From positions 1 through 49,209 of the forward strand of contig JAGBXW010000088.1 of NCBI GenBank assembly GCA_017629095.1: 49,209 nt of DNA. Direction: 5' to 3'. Position numbers and translations under genes: made by a program. This DNA comes from Treponema sp. GTDB lineage: Bacteria > Spirochaetota > Spirochaetia > Treponematales > Treponemataceae. Positions 33,128-41,186 of this stretch are shown here, piece by piece (position 1 is the stretch's first letter; every line of letters starts with the position of its first letter). Under the pieces are notes generated by a model that was not told the origin of the DNA, ran no database searches, and worked only from the letters and a program-made list of their open reading frames with translations.

Positions 33128-34123
33128 TTAAATTTTTGACAATTCAGACATTTTCTTGATTTCATTTCGCCAATTTTCCACCAACCAATCTGGTTCTAGT
33201 GGAATAGCATCGGCACCAAAGGAAAGGAGCCACTGCTGAATGGGAATCCACTGGGAGGAAGAGAAGGTCATGATGGTTTTTTCCTCCTGGGGGAATTCTT
33301 CTAATTCTTGGTCGTCAGCCCAAGTGAATCGATGAATTCGTTTTCGGGCAACTCGGCCAAAAAAGGCAATTTTAAAATCATAAGATTCATCATACTGAAA
33401 GGGCCCAAACCGCCCCTGCTCAAAGTCTTCCACAAACTGCCAGTTTTTAGGCAGAATAAAGGTTCGCCGCAAAACCTGTAGCTCATAGATTTTGTGAATA
33501 TCGTACAGGCGAATGTGCTCATGGTTCTTTTCGTCGGCAGCATACAAGTATACTTGACCATTGTCCATCACAAGCTGACAAGGCAGTACAGTTCGGTGAG
33601 ACTGATTAGGCTCCCAAAAGCTACGGTACATAAAGTCCACCACCCTGTTATCCTTCAAGGCAGACAGCAAGGTGATCACAATATCCTGATCAAAAATAGG
33701 TTTTGGCCCACGAGCCACCACAATGCGATCCAGCAAGGGAAGATTTTTGGTGGAAGGATAGAGTCTCCCGATAAAATCTGCCGCCTTCTTATAAACAGGA
33801 TTTGAGTCAGAGTATTTATCCACAAGCTTTTGAATAATGGCCAGCTGAATAATTTCTTCCTCCGTTAGGCTATTGAGAGGAAAGTTAAAGGGAGCAGAAT
33901 AGTAATAGCCATCCTTTTTGCTGTCATACAGGATTGGAGCCCCCAGATTTTTCCTCATGTACCGCAGATCCCGCCGTAGCGTTGGCTCTGAAAACTTCTT
34001 GTCCTGCAACAGCTCCCGTAACTCCTGCAAGATGAAGTTAAAAGAAGGATACGACTCTTCGCAGAGAATCCGATCTATAAGCTGAAATCGGTGCATTTGA
34101 GGATTCGTCTTCTTGCGGGTCAT
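33128..34123 (-). CDS. WYL-domain transcriptional regulator
   Basis: 331 aa. The N-terminal winged helix (about 1-60, with LRELLQDKKFSEPTLRRDLRYMR) is followed by a WYL domain (about 160-230: VVDFMYRSFWEPNQSHRTVLPCQLVMDNGQVYLYAAD) and a C-terminal WCX-like region. WYL regulators sense ligands and often control defence or stress genes. It starts five bases after the stop of the upstream membrane protein and is probably cotranscribed with it from element B. Confidence 0.88.
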   Translation of the reverse strand: MTRKKTNPQMHRFQLIDRILCEESYPSFNFILQELRELLQDKKFSEPTLRRDLRYMRKNLGAPILYDSKKDGYYYSAPFNFPLNSLTEEEIIQLAIIQKLVDKYSDSNPVYKKAADFIGRLYPSTKNLPLLDRIVVARGPKPIFDQDIVITLLSALKDNRVVDFMYRSFWEPNQSHRTVLPCQLVMDNGQVYLYAADEKNHEHIRLYDIHKIYELQVLRRTFILPKNWQFVEDFEQGRFGPFQYDESYDFKIAFFGRVARKRIHRFTWADDQELEEFPQEEKTIMTFSSSQWIPIQQWLLSFGADAIPLEPDWLVENWRNEIKKMSELSKI

Positions 34124-34128
34124 GATAT

Positions 34129-34749
34129 TTATTCCTCAGGAAGTTCTGTAAAATCCTGTTGCGGTGCATCCAGTTCCAACGCACCCTTGTGGCTAATGCT
34201 ATAAATGAGCACTCCCAAGCACCAGCTAAAGGTAGCCAAAAAGTTAAACAGAATTGCCATCCGCAGATTGGGGACGTAAATCATGGAAATAAGGTAGCCA
34301 GAAAAACCAGTAACACAAGCCACCATATCCTCCAGATTATCAAAGGAAGCGCGATCCTCCGACTTCTTAAAGAACCAAGCACAGGCTCCCTCAAAGATTT
34401 TGTCTGCCAATCCACCAAAGAAGATGTACATACCCATGCTGATAACCCAGAAAATGAACATGTTCAAGGTGGCTTCTGCATAGATGAAGTAGATTACACT
34501 GGCAATCATCTGAAGGGCAAAAATAGGAATCAGTAAGGGAAACATTTTCTTACCAAAACGGGACCACGCAATTCCCAAGGCAATACCACCACCCCACCCG
34601 ATAACGGTTTGAAGAGAAATCAGCCGTGGAGAAAGTAGCTCGTACACATATTTTGCAATCACCGACTCAGACATTCCTGTAAACAGGTAGTAGAGGGCAT
34701 TGGCCATAAGAATGGGCCAGTATCGTTTGCTATCTGAAAGTAAAGACAT
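34129..34749 (-). CDS. Hypothetical integral membrane protein (MFS-like half)
   Basis: 206 aa with about six hydrophobic segments, beginning MSLLSDSKRYWPILMANALYYLFTG. The loop GIAWSRFGKKMFPLLIP has a basic cytoplasmic character seen in MFS carriers, but only half the usual length is present. The ATG lies seven bases from the TATACT of element B, so the transcript should be leaderless. It is followed at once by the WYL regulator. Confidence 0.65.
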   Translation of the reverse strand: MSLLSDSKRYWPILMANALYYLFTGMSESVIAKYVYELLSPRLISLQTVIGWGGGIALGIAWSRFGKKMFPLLIPIFALQMIASVIYFIYAEATLNMFIFWVISMGMYIFFGGLADKIFEGACAWFFKKSEDRASFDNLEDMVACVTGFSGYLISMIYVPNLRMAILFNFLATFSWCLGVLIYSISHKGALELDAPQQDFTELPEE

Positions 34750-34756
34750 GAGGTGC

Positions 34757-34892
34757 AGTATAGCATAGGTGAATTGAAAGGGAAAGGGGCAACAGGGAAA
34801 CCAAGTCCAGGCTTACACTTCGCTTCGCTCAGAGGGCGCCTGGCCTCGGAATTTCCCTGTTGCCCCAACTCTTTCGTTCATCGGGCTATACT
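34757..34892. repeat. Element B: hairpin promoter element with terminal inverted repeats
   Basis: The ends GCAGTATAGC (from 34755) and GCTATACTGC (to 34894) are perfect inverted copies, with outward TATACT boxes. The core stem arms are 34786-34800 and 34852-34866 (15 bp, perfect), and an inner CCAGGC/GCCTGG stem carries a loop with CTTACACTTCGCT and TCAGAGGGC. The loop resembles that of element C while the arms do not. The left 24 bases are identical to element A, including the start codon of the adjacent gene. Confidence 0.8.
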
Positions 34893-35045
34893 GCTGAATC
34901 GATGGGGACTAGTTCTAAGAGCTATTACCCCAAAGGCTCCATCTTGGAAAACTTTTACAAAAAAATACAACTTTCTCCCGTGAAAAAAACAAATTCTCCA
35001 AGTTTAAAACGAATAATATATGTGTAAAGAAAATCAGGAGAACCT

Positions 35046-35084
35046 ATGAAACCAATTGAAGAACTCACCTTTACCGACAAGTAG
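35046..35084 (+). pseudogene. Remnant of an Rpn-type (PD-(D/E)XK transposase-like) gene
   Basis: An AGGAG site is followed by a 12-codon frame, MKPIEELTFTDK-stop, which matches the first residues of Rpn-family recombination-promoting nucleases (usually MKPxxELTFTDDFMF). The reading frame then ends and the mosaic repeat begins about 20 bp further on, so the body of the gene has been lost or replaced. Confidence 0.55.
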
Positions 35085-35103
35085 TGGAGTTGATTTTGGA
35101 TCC

Positions 35104-35216
35104 GGGGTTCTTAGGGGCAGGAGCCCCTAAGCAGTGCTGGGGGAAAGGGAGGTTTTAGGAGGGGAAACACCCCGCTTCTGAGTAGAGGGGGTGTCCCCTC
35201 CTAAATAAAAAGTTTA
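35104..35216 (+). repeat. Modular hairpin repeat, locus 3 (short form)
   Basis: It begins GGGGTTCTTAGGGGC, like the entry block of loci 1 and 2. A perfect hairpin CTTAGGGGC/GCCCCTAAG (35110-35131) follows, then GCAGTGCTGGGGGAAAGGG, a close match to a locus 2 segment. The terminal hairpin, GGGGAAACACCCC against GGGGGTGTCCCC around CTTCTGAGTAGA, ends at CCTAAATAAA. It has none of the AGCGAGTCTC modules. It lies about 210 bp from element B, after the Rpn remnant. Confidence 0.75.
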
Positions 35217-35245
35217 TTGAACAAATCACCAAAATGCAGTACTAT
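35217..35245 (+). promoter_or_regulatory. Promoter of the gatCAB operon
   Basis: TTGAAC (35217-35222), a 17-nt spacer and TACTAT (35240-35245), with the gatC ATG at 35266 after an AAGGA site. The -35 starts directly after the terminal block of mosaic locus 3. Confidence 0.6.
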
Positions 35246-35265
35246 TCATAGAATAAGGATTTAAT

Positions 35266-35577
35266 ATGAGCAGTGAGAGTCGAAAGATTGATGAGGGAAC
35301 CCTTGATGCCCTCCTGTACCTGTCCCGGTTGTCACCGGAGAGTACGAACCTGACCACCTTGCGGGAGCAGGTTGACCAAATTGTTGGATATTTTGATATT
35401 TTGTCTGAGTTTACCCACAACGAAAATCCCTACGATGCCTACCCAGCCACCGAATCAGATAAATTGCGTGAGGATGATGTGGTAAAGGGCTTGGATATTC
35501 CTGATGTTAAAAAGATTTCTGAGGAATTCCTTGATGGCTACTTCCGGGTACCCAAGGTTCTTGGGGAAGGAGCATAA
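35266..35577 (+). CDS. gatC: Asp/Glu-tRNA amidotransferase subunit C
   Basis: 103 aa, the standard GatC size. The family pattern LxYLSRLSxES...LREQVDQIVGYFDIL and the C-terminal LREDDV...FFVP-like stretch (FRVPKVLGEG) are present. GatC stabilises the GatA-GatB complex that converts Glu-tRNA(Gln) and Asp-tRNA(Asn) to the amide forms. It is followed two bases later by gatA. Confidence 0.92.
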   Translation: MSSESRKIDEGTLDALLYLSRLSPESTNLTTLREQVDQIVGYFDILSEFTHNENPYDAYPATESDKLREDDVVKGLDIPDVKKISEEFLDGYFRVPKVLGEGA

Positions 35578-35579
35578 TC

Positions 35580-37115
35580 ATGTCACAATTCAATATGCAG
35601 ACCATAGAAGGGGTCCGTTCAGCCTTGGCAGCGGGAGCCACCACTAGCGAAAAATTGGTGGAAGAAACTGCCGCCATCTTTCAGGCTGATGCACAATCAG
35701 AGTTGCCCCTTAATGCCTTCCTTGAGATTTACGATGATGCCATCCTTCGTGCAAAAGAAGCAGATGAGCTTCGTGCCAAGGCTTCTGCAGAAGGTGAAGC
35801 TGCCCTAAAAAAACTGCTGGAGGAAAAGCCTCTTTTGGGAGTTCCCTTCGCTGTAAAGGACAATATTTCTGTTAAAGGACATAAGCTCACCTGTGCCAGT
35901 AAGATTTTGGAAGGCTACGTGGCTCCCTACAATGCCACCGTTATCCAGCGTCTTCTTGATGCAGGTGCCATTCCTGTGGGCCGCTGTAATATGGACGAAT
36001 TCGCCATGGGCTCCTCCACTGAATACTCAGTCTATGGAGCCACCCGCAATCCCATTAACCGCCAGTATGTTTCCGGTGGTTCATCTGGTGGTTCCACTGC
36101 AGCAGTAGCCGCCAACCAAGCTCTTTTCGGCCTTGGAACAGAAACTGGTGGTTCAGTTCGCCTTCCTGCAAGCTATTGCGGTGTTTATGGACTTAAGCCC
36201 ACCTACGGCGTCTTAAGTCGTTGGGGTGTAGTGGCCTACGGTTCCTCCTTGGATCAGGTGGGCTTGCTAGGACATACTCCTGCAGACATTGCCCTTCCCC
36301 TGTCTGTGATGAGCGGCCAGGATATGTATGACGACACCAGTGCCGACTTGCCAGAAGCTGATTCCCTAAAGAATCTTTGTGCCATGGATGCAAATCAGCT
36401 GGCTGCCCTTAAAATTGCCGTTCCCCGCCAGTTCTTGGAGGCAAAGGGAATGGATGAAGATGTGGCCGCTACCTTTGAAGCTACCCGCAACTGGTTCCAG
36501 GAAAAGGGTGCTTCCATTACCGTAGTTGATTTGCCCATCCTTGATGCAGCCATTGCTAGCTACTACGTCATTGCCTTGAGTGAGGCTGCCAGCAATCTCA
36601 GTCGCTTTGATGGTATTCGCTATGGTCGCCGCCGAGATCCAGGCCAGGGATTTGATGAGCTGTACGTTCAGACTCGTAGCGAGGGCTTTGGTCCTGAGGT
36701 TCGCCGTCGTATTGTTATTGGAAACTACGTACTTTCCGAGCAGTTCTCTGGGGACTGCTACAAGAAGGGCATGACTGTTCGTGCCCGTATTCAGCGTGAA
36801 ATGGCTGAGCTTTTCAAAGAGTATGACTTGATTCTCTGTCCCACCTGTCCTACCGCAGCCTTTAAGCTGGGTCAAAAGGTGGACGATCCATTGGAAATGT
36901 ATCTCAGCGACCTGTTCACCACCTTTGTAAACCTAGCCCGCATTCCTTCTCTTTCCGTTCCTGCAGGAGCAACAAAAGACGGTATGCCCATTGGTATCCA
37001 GTTTGCAGGAGCCATGTTCAGCGAGGCAAAGATTTTGCAAATTGCACAAGTTTGGGAAAATGACCATCCTGGCTGTGGAATTCCTGTGAAGGCTGATTGT
37101 GGAGGTGGAAAATGA
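35580..37115 (+). CDS. gatA: Asp/Glu-tRNA amidotransferase subunit A
   Basis: 511 aa. This is the amidase-signature subunit that frees ammonia from glutamine. The catalytic Lys is in GVPFAVKDNIS (about residue 92), and the Gly/Ser-rich signature GGSSGGSTAAVAAN...GTETGGSVRLPA (about 165-200) holds the two catalytic serines. The stop overlaps gatB by 4 bp (ATGA). Confidence 0.97.
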   Translation: MSQFNMQTIEGVRSALAAGATTSEKLVEETAAIFQADAQSELPLNAFLEIYDDAILRAKEADELRAKASAEGEAALKKLLEEKPLLGVPFAVKDNISVKGHKLTCASKILEGYVAPYNATVIQRLLDAGAIPVGRCNMDEFAMGSSTEYSVYGATRNPINRQYVSGGSSGGSTAAVAANQALFGLGTETGGSVRLPASYCGVYGLKPTYGVLSRWGVVAYGSSLDQVGLLGHTPADIALPLSVMSGQDMYDDTSADLPEADSLKNLCAMDANQLAALKIAVPRQFLEAKGMDEDVAATFEATRNWFQEKGASITVVDLPILDAAIASYYVIALSEAASNLSRFDGIRYGRRRDPGQGFDELYVQTRSEGFGPEVRRRIVIGNYVLSEQFSGDCYKKGMTVRARIQREMAELFKEYDLILCPTCPTAAFKLGQKVDDPLEMYLSDLFTTFVNLARIPSLSVPAGATKDGMPIGIQFAGAMFSEAKILQIAQVWENDHPGCGIPVKADCGGGK

Positions 37116-38647
37116 GTGTTGAAAAATATGAAGTAGTAATCGGTTGCGAGATTCACTGTCAGCTTTTAACAAAGACAAAGGCCTTTTGTGCCTGTGAAAA
37201 CCGCTACGGTGGTATGCCCGATACTCGTGTATGTCCCGTGTGTCTCGGTTTGCCAGGAGCAATGCCTCGAGTCAGCAAGGGCTATGTGGAGCTGGGAGCA
37301 GTAGCTGGTCTTGCCCTCAACTGCAACATTGCCCGCTTTACTAAGTTTGACCGCAAACATTATTTTTATCCCGACTTGGCCAAGGGCTATCAGATTACCC
37401 AGTACGACGTTCCCCTCTGTGCCGATGGTCACGTGGATCTTCCCTTCAAGCACCTGCCCAAGGAGCAGCAGCCTGGTGGAGAAAAATATCGCCCAGTAAA
37501 TTTTAAAGGCGACAACTGTGACATTGACGGACAGTATCGCCGAGTACGGGTAGAACGCATCCACTTGGAGGAAGACGTAGGAAAGAGCCTTCACTTGGAG
37601 GGAAGCCATAGCTACATTGACTACAATCGCTGTGGAACTCCTCTTATTGAGATTGTAACTAAGCCAGACATTTCCTCTCCAGAGGAAGCAGCCCTTTTTA
37701 TGCAGACCGTACAGGAAATTCTTCGGTACGTAGGCGTTACCAAGGGAAATCTGGAAGAAGGAAATATGCGTTGCGATGCCAACATCAACTTGACCGTGTG
37801 GGAAGATGGAAAGAAGTACCAGACTCCCATTTCCGAAATCAAGAACCTGAACTCCTTCCGAGCCATTCGTGAGGCTTGTCACTATGAAATCAAGCGTCAG
37901 CTCCATGAATTCGAGACAAACCGACAGGAATTCAATCCTGGCTTTAAGAATACCATGGGTTGGGACGAGGCAAAGGGAGAAACCGTCATCCAGCGAACAA
38001 AGAACTCCTTTGTGGACTACCGCTTTGTGGTGGAGCCCGACATTAAGCCCTTCAGTGTATCAGAAGAGTGTATTCAGTCTGCCCAAAACAAGGTGGGAGA
38101 GCTTCCTGAGCAGAAGCGCCAGCGTCTCAAGGCCCAGTTCGGTCTCAGTGACTTTGACGTAGAAACCCTTACTGCCAGCCGTGAGCTTTCTCTGTGGTAC
38201 GAGGAGGCAGCAGCTCTGTCCAAGGACCCAAAGAAGGTGGCCAACTGGATTTTGGCAGAAGTCCTTGCAGTCTTGAACGAGCAGGAGCTTACTATTTCCC
38301 AGCTGAAAATCGGGCCCAAGCATATTGCTTCCTTGGTGGATGCAGTTCTTGAGGGAAAGATTTCTGGAAAGCAGGCTAAGGAGGTCTTTGCAGAAATGCT
38401 AGAGACAGCAGCCATGCCAGCAGACATTATCAAGGCAAAGGGAATGGAGCAGGTTTCTGACTCCAGTGTTATCGAGTCCTTGGTGGATCAGGTAATTGCA
38501 GAAAATCCCAAGGCTGTGGAAGACTTCAAGAACGGAAAGACAAACGTATTGGGCTGGCTCACCGGTCAGGTTATGAAAAAGTCTGCAGGCAAGGCAAATC
38601 CTGCTTCTGCTACGGCTTTAGTAAAAGGAAAGCTTTCGGCCCTGTAA
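37112..38647 (+). CDS. gatB: Asp/Glu-tRNA amidotransferase subunit B
   Basis: 511 aa from the ATG at 37112, which overlaps the gatA stop and has GGAGG upstream. The N-terminal kinase domain begins VIGCEIHCQL and has the Cys cluster ACENRYG...RVCPVCLGLPGAMP for zinc. The C-terminal YqeY-like tail (from about 390) binds tRNA. It transfers ammonia to the mischarged tRNA. The downstream gene begins one base after its stop. Confidence 0.97.
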   Translation: MSVEKYEVVIGCEIHCQLLTKTKAFCACENRYGGMPDTRVCPVCLGLPGAMPRVSKGYVELGAVAGLALNCNIARFTKFDRKHYFYPDLAKGYQITQYDVPLCADGHVDLPFKHLPKEQQPGGEKYRPVNFKGDNCDIDGQYRRVRVERIHLEEDVGKSLHLEGSHSYIDYNRCGTPLIEIVTKPDISSPEEAALFMQTVQEILRYVGVTKGNLEEGNMRCDANINLTVWEDGKKYQTPISEIKNLNSFRAIREACHYEIKRQLHEFETNRQEFNPGFKNTMGWDEAKGETVIQRTKNSFVDYRFVVEPDIKPFSVSEECIQSAQNKVGELPEQKRQRLKAQFGLSDFDVETLTASRELSLWYEEAAALSKDPKKVANWILAEVLAVLNEQELTISQLKIGPKHIASLVDAVLEGKISGKQAKEVFAEMLETAAMPADIIKAKGMEQVSDSSVIESLVDQVIAENPKAVEDFKNGKTNVLGWLTGQVMKKSAGKANPASATALVKGKLSAL

Positions 38648-38648
38648 C

Positions 38649-39581
38649 ATGAAAACGACTCAGTACTGGTATTGCGCTGATTTTGAAGAAAAACACGGTA
38701 CCGTCCAGCGGGCACGAGGTTCTTATCTCTACACCCGCAAAGGACGCCGTGTAGTGGATATGTATCAGGAAGCAGGACGTGCCATCTTGGGATGGGGTAG
38801 CTCAAAAGCCAGCACCGTCTTCAAGAATATCATGAACCGAGGTCTCACTGGTACCTTTCCCACAGATTACGGAACACAATTGGAGCGGGCTGTCAAAACC
38901 TTACTACCAGAGTACCACCAGGTACGCTGGTACAATAGCTTGGTGTCCGCCCAAACAGCCTTGGCTCAGTACTTTAACTTTTGGACGGAGATTCCTCTGG
39001 GAGAACACCCCTTACTTGACGCCACAGACTCTCCCTTTACGGAGGATTATGACTTAACCCTAGATAGCTGGCTGGTAAAAAAGGGAGTTCCTCGGTGGAG
39101 ACCTTGGTTAGACGAGGCATGGTTTACCTCTTGGCAGGAAATTCCCCTGCAAGTAATGGAAATCAATGAAAAGGCTCAAACTGCCATTGTAGTGGTTCCT
39201 CCCCTACCTTGGATCAAAAGTTATTACTTGGTGGCATTTACAGAGATGGAAGGGCGGTTTATCCCACCTTCCGATGTGCTTTTACCACCAGTAATGGCTT
39301 CTACAGCGAGAGCCATCTATGATCTGATTGCAGAAATCCCCAATCGCAGTGAAAAGGATTGGTGCAAGTTTGACTTTGTGGTAAAGAAGTACTGGGATCG
39401 CCGTGGTCCCTATCTTTTATCCAAGGTGCCCCAGTCTCGATATCGTGAATTTTTCAATCATTGTCTTGATTGTGGTATTTTCATCTCTCCTAATTATCGC
39501 ATTCCTTCTATAATTCCTTGGGGAGCAAACGAAGGTGATTTTTCTCAACTGACAAAAAATCCATTTTCTTTTGAATTTTAA
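38649..39581 (+). CDS. Class III aminotransferase-like protein, shortened, probably without PLP lysine
   Basis: 310 aa. The N-terminus (ARGSYLYTRKGRRVVDMYQEAGRAILGWG) and the C-terminus (HCLDCGIFISPNYRIPSIIPWGANEGDF) match the ends of class III (glutamate-1-semialdehyde aminomutase-like) aminotransferases. The middle, which normally carries the PLP-binding Lys, is missing or replaced; the family is about 430 aa. It may have lost catalysis. It is tightly linked to gatB (one base apart), so its expression tracks tRNA amidation. Confidence 0.55.
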   Translation: MKTTQYWYCADFEEKHGTVQRARGSYLYTRKGRRVVDMYQEAGRAILGWGSSKASTVFKNIMNRGLTGTFPTDYGTQLERAVKTLLPEYHQVRWYNSLVSAQTALAQYFNFWTEIPLGEHPLLDATDSPFTEDYDLTLDSWLVKKGVPRWRPWLDEAWFTSWQEIPLQVMEINEKAQTAIVVVPPLPWIKSYYLVAFTEMEGRFIPPSDVLLPPVMASTARAIYDLIAEIPNRSEKDWCKFDFVVKKYWDRRGPYLLSKVPQSRYREFFNHCLDCGIFISPNYRIPSIIPWGANEGDFSQLTKNPFSFEF

Positions 39582-39663
39582 GTTTATTGCAAAAGAACCG
39601 ATAATAGTGTATCATTCAAAACCAGTTGTGTTACTTTAGCCAGCTGGTAAAAAGGAGTTACTA

Positions 39664-40122
39664 ATGGCAACAAAAAGCTCTACTGGATTTGGTGTCGTCC
39701 TCGTTCAGATAGCTCTTGGTCTTTTCTTTATTGCTAGCGGAATTCTTACCTTGCAACTTGACTCTGGTTTTTTAGGCCGATTTCAAGCTGGTTTAGGTGG
39801 AAACGAAGTTGCAACTGCAGTATACAGTATTTTAAATGGCGATGTTGCAAATATTGTAATTATTGCCGTTGGTGTCTGCGAACTTTTAGCAGGTATTTTC
39901 TTGATTCTTCGTTTCTTTATGGGAGTTGGAAAATTAGCAGACATTGTGTTGATTATTATTATGATTGTATGGATTGCAGTTATCGTTTTAGTTGACATTT
40001 TGGGAAATGGAGGCTTGTTGAAGGGAGCTTTGAACAGTTTTGGTTCAATTATTTCCTTCTTAAAGGTTTTCTCCGCCCACTTGCTGGTACTTGGTGGTAT
40101 CCTTATTGTAAAACGAGGCTAA
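39664..40122 (+). CDS. Small membrane protein, unknown function
   Basis: 152 aa with four hydrophobic segments (about 12-28, 58-78, 85-107 and 130-148), spaced like a DoxX- or DUF4064-type four-helix membrane protein, but no specific motif is visible. AAAGGAG precedes the ATG. It stands alone upstream of the two-hairpin units and the tRNA-Arg gene. Confidence 0.65.
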   Translation: MATKSSTGFGVVLVQIALGLFFIASGILTLQLDSGFLGRFQAGLGGNEVATAVYSILNGDVANIVIIAVGVCELLAGIFLILRFFMGVGKLADIVLIIIMIVWIAVIVLVDILGNGGLLKGALNSFGSIISFLKVFSAHLLVLGGILIVKRG

Positions 40123-40138
40123 TCCCCCTAGCATAAAG

Positions 40139-40250
40139 TAAATCCACAGTTTTCCTTTGTGAAACTGTATGGCTGGTTCCAAGCCAGCACCCCTGAAGAA
40201 AACCCGCAGTTTTGCCTGCAAAACTGCTTAGCTGGCCAAAGGCCAGCGTC
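40139..40250. repeat. Two tandem double-hairpin units upstream of tRNA-Arg
   Basis: Unit 1: ACAGTTTT/AAACTGT hairpin then GCTGG..CCAGC. Unit 2: GCAGTTTT/AAAACTGC hairpin then GCTGGCC/GGCCAGC. Each unit is an A/T-rich stem followed by a GCTGG-type stem, the same order as in the modules of mosaic loci 1 and 2, but with different sequences. They fill 40123-40251 together with a short spacer. Confidence 0.7.
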
Positions 40251-40251
40251 T

Positions 40252-40325
40252 GGTCCATTAGCTCAGTAGGATAGAGCGGCTGCCTCCTAAGCAGCAGGTC
40301 GGACGTTCGATTCGTCTATGGGCCG
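40252..40325 (+). tRNA. tRNA-Arg (anticodon CCT)
   Basis: Complete cloverleaf: acceptor GGTCCAT/ATGGGCC (one T-G pair), D arm GCTC..GAGC, anticodon arm GCTGC/GCAGC with loop CTCCTAA (anticodon CCT), and T arm with TTCGATT. CCA is not encoded. A Rho-independent terminator follows. Confidence 0.97.
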
Positions 40326-40330
40326 TATAT

Positions 40331-40364
40331 AAAAGCCGAAAGCCCTGTGGTTTTCGGCTTTTTT
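40331..40364 (+). terminator. Rho-independent terminator of tRNA-Arg
   Basis: AAAGCCGAAA and TTTTCGGCTTT form a stem followed by a T-run. The remaining gap (40371-40461) is AT-rich and holds nothing I can name. Confidence 0.9.
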
Positions 40365-40461
40365 ATTTACAAGGGTACTTTGTCAATTTAATTCTACAGA
40401 ACGTTGATTATCTTGCACTGAACACGACTTATTCTATCAGTACCTGAAAAATAATTTACCC

Positions 40462-40490
40462 TTGTGTGTTTTCCTTATGAATAGTATAAT
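40462..40490 (+). promoter_or_regulatory. Promoter of the lipoprotein gene; apparently leaderless
   Basis: TTGTGT (40462-40467), a 17-nt spacer and a perfect TATAAT (40485-40490). Six bases (AGTGTA) separate it from the ATG at 40497. No Shine-Dalgarno is visible. Confidence 0.65.
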
Positions 40491-40496
40491 AGTGTA

Positions 40497-41186
40497 ATGC
40501 AAAGGTCTATTTTAAAGGCTATTCCATCATGTATTTTAATGCTTCTCTTTTTTGCCTGTTCCAATCACCAGACTACACAGGAAGCAGGTATTGATTACAC
40601 CAATACCCTCCGGAATCAGTTTAAAAATAGATTTGCAGACATTCAATGGACAGAAGCATTAAATCCAAAATTTATTTCTGACAGAAAAGCTCTTGATTCT
40701 GTTCATTTTTCCAGCAGAAGCTTATCCACGGTAAATGCAGCATCAGTCCTTTCCTACCCTGCCACTGATGTAATTTATCCCTCTGTTCCCGATTTTGGAA
40801 GCATTGATATTCGAGAACTTCCCCTCTCCCTCAAATCAGCTATCACTGATTTTTGTACCGAACTTTTAAATATATCCCAGAAAGAAAGTTCCCAACAAGG
40901 GCAAACTATTCAAAAAGAAGGTTTTCAAGAAACATATTCTGCCTTAGCACCTTCTTTTCTTTCTGGTCGCCAGTACATGTTGAGCATATATCTTCATGAT
41001 ACAGCAAGTTATCCAGCTGCAAAGAAATTTTATCTCGGCTCCCCTTCTATTAAAGATAAAACCTACGAGGTGCCAGTTCTTTTCCTTTCCCCAAAAGGAA
41101 GCTGGATTGTAATTTTCTATACCCTGTTGCAGGAAGATTCATGGAAAATTGAGCAAATCCGTTATGGAGATTTTGTGTATGAATGA
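40497..41186 (+). CDS. Putative lipoprotein
   Basis: 229 aa. The signal peptide ends in the lipobox LFFAC with Cys21. The mature part is Ser-rich, followed by a globular region with no family I recognise. Its 3' end overlaps the next gene by 8 bp. The transcript should be leaderless, since the TATAAT box lies six bases before the ATG. Confidence 0.7.
   Translation: MQRSILKAIPSCILMLLFFACSNHQTTQEAGIDYTNTLRNQFKNRFADIQWTEALNPKFISDRKALDSVHFSSRSLSTVNAASVLSYPATDVIYPSVPDFGSIDIRELPLSLKSAITDFCTELLNISQKESSQQGQTIQKEGFQETYSALAPSFLSGRQYMLSIYLHDTASYPAAKKFYLGSPSIKDKTYEVPVLFLSPKGSWIVIFYTLLQEDSWKIEQIRYGDFVYE

Noticed and set aside
34902..35030. A roughly 39-codon frame after the rightward TATACT of element B
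   Set aside because: It starts at an ATG without a ribosome site, and the corresponding ATG in element A leads to an unrelated short peptide; element C has no ATG there, so coding is not conserved.
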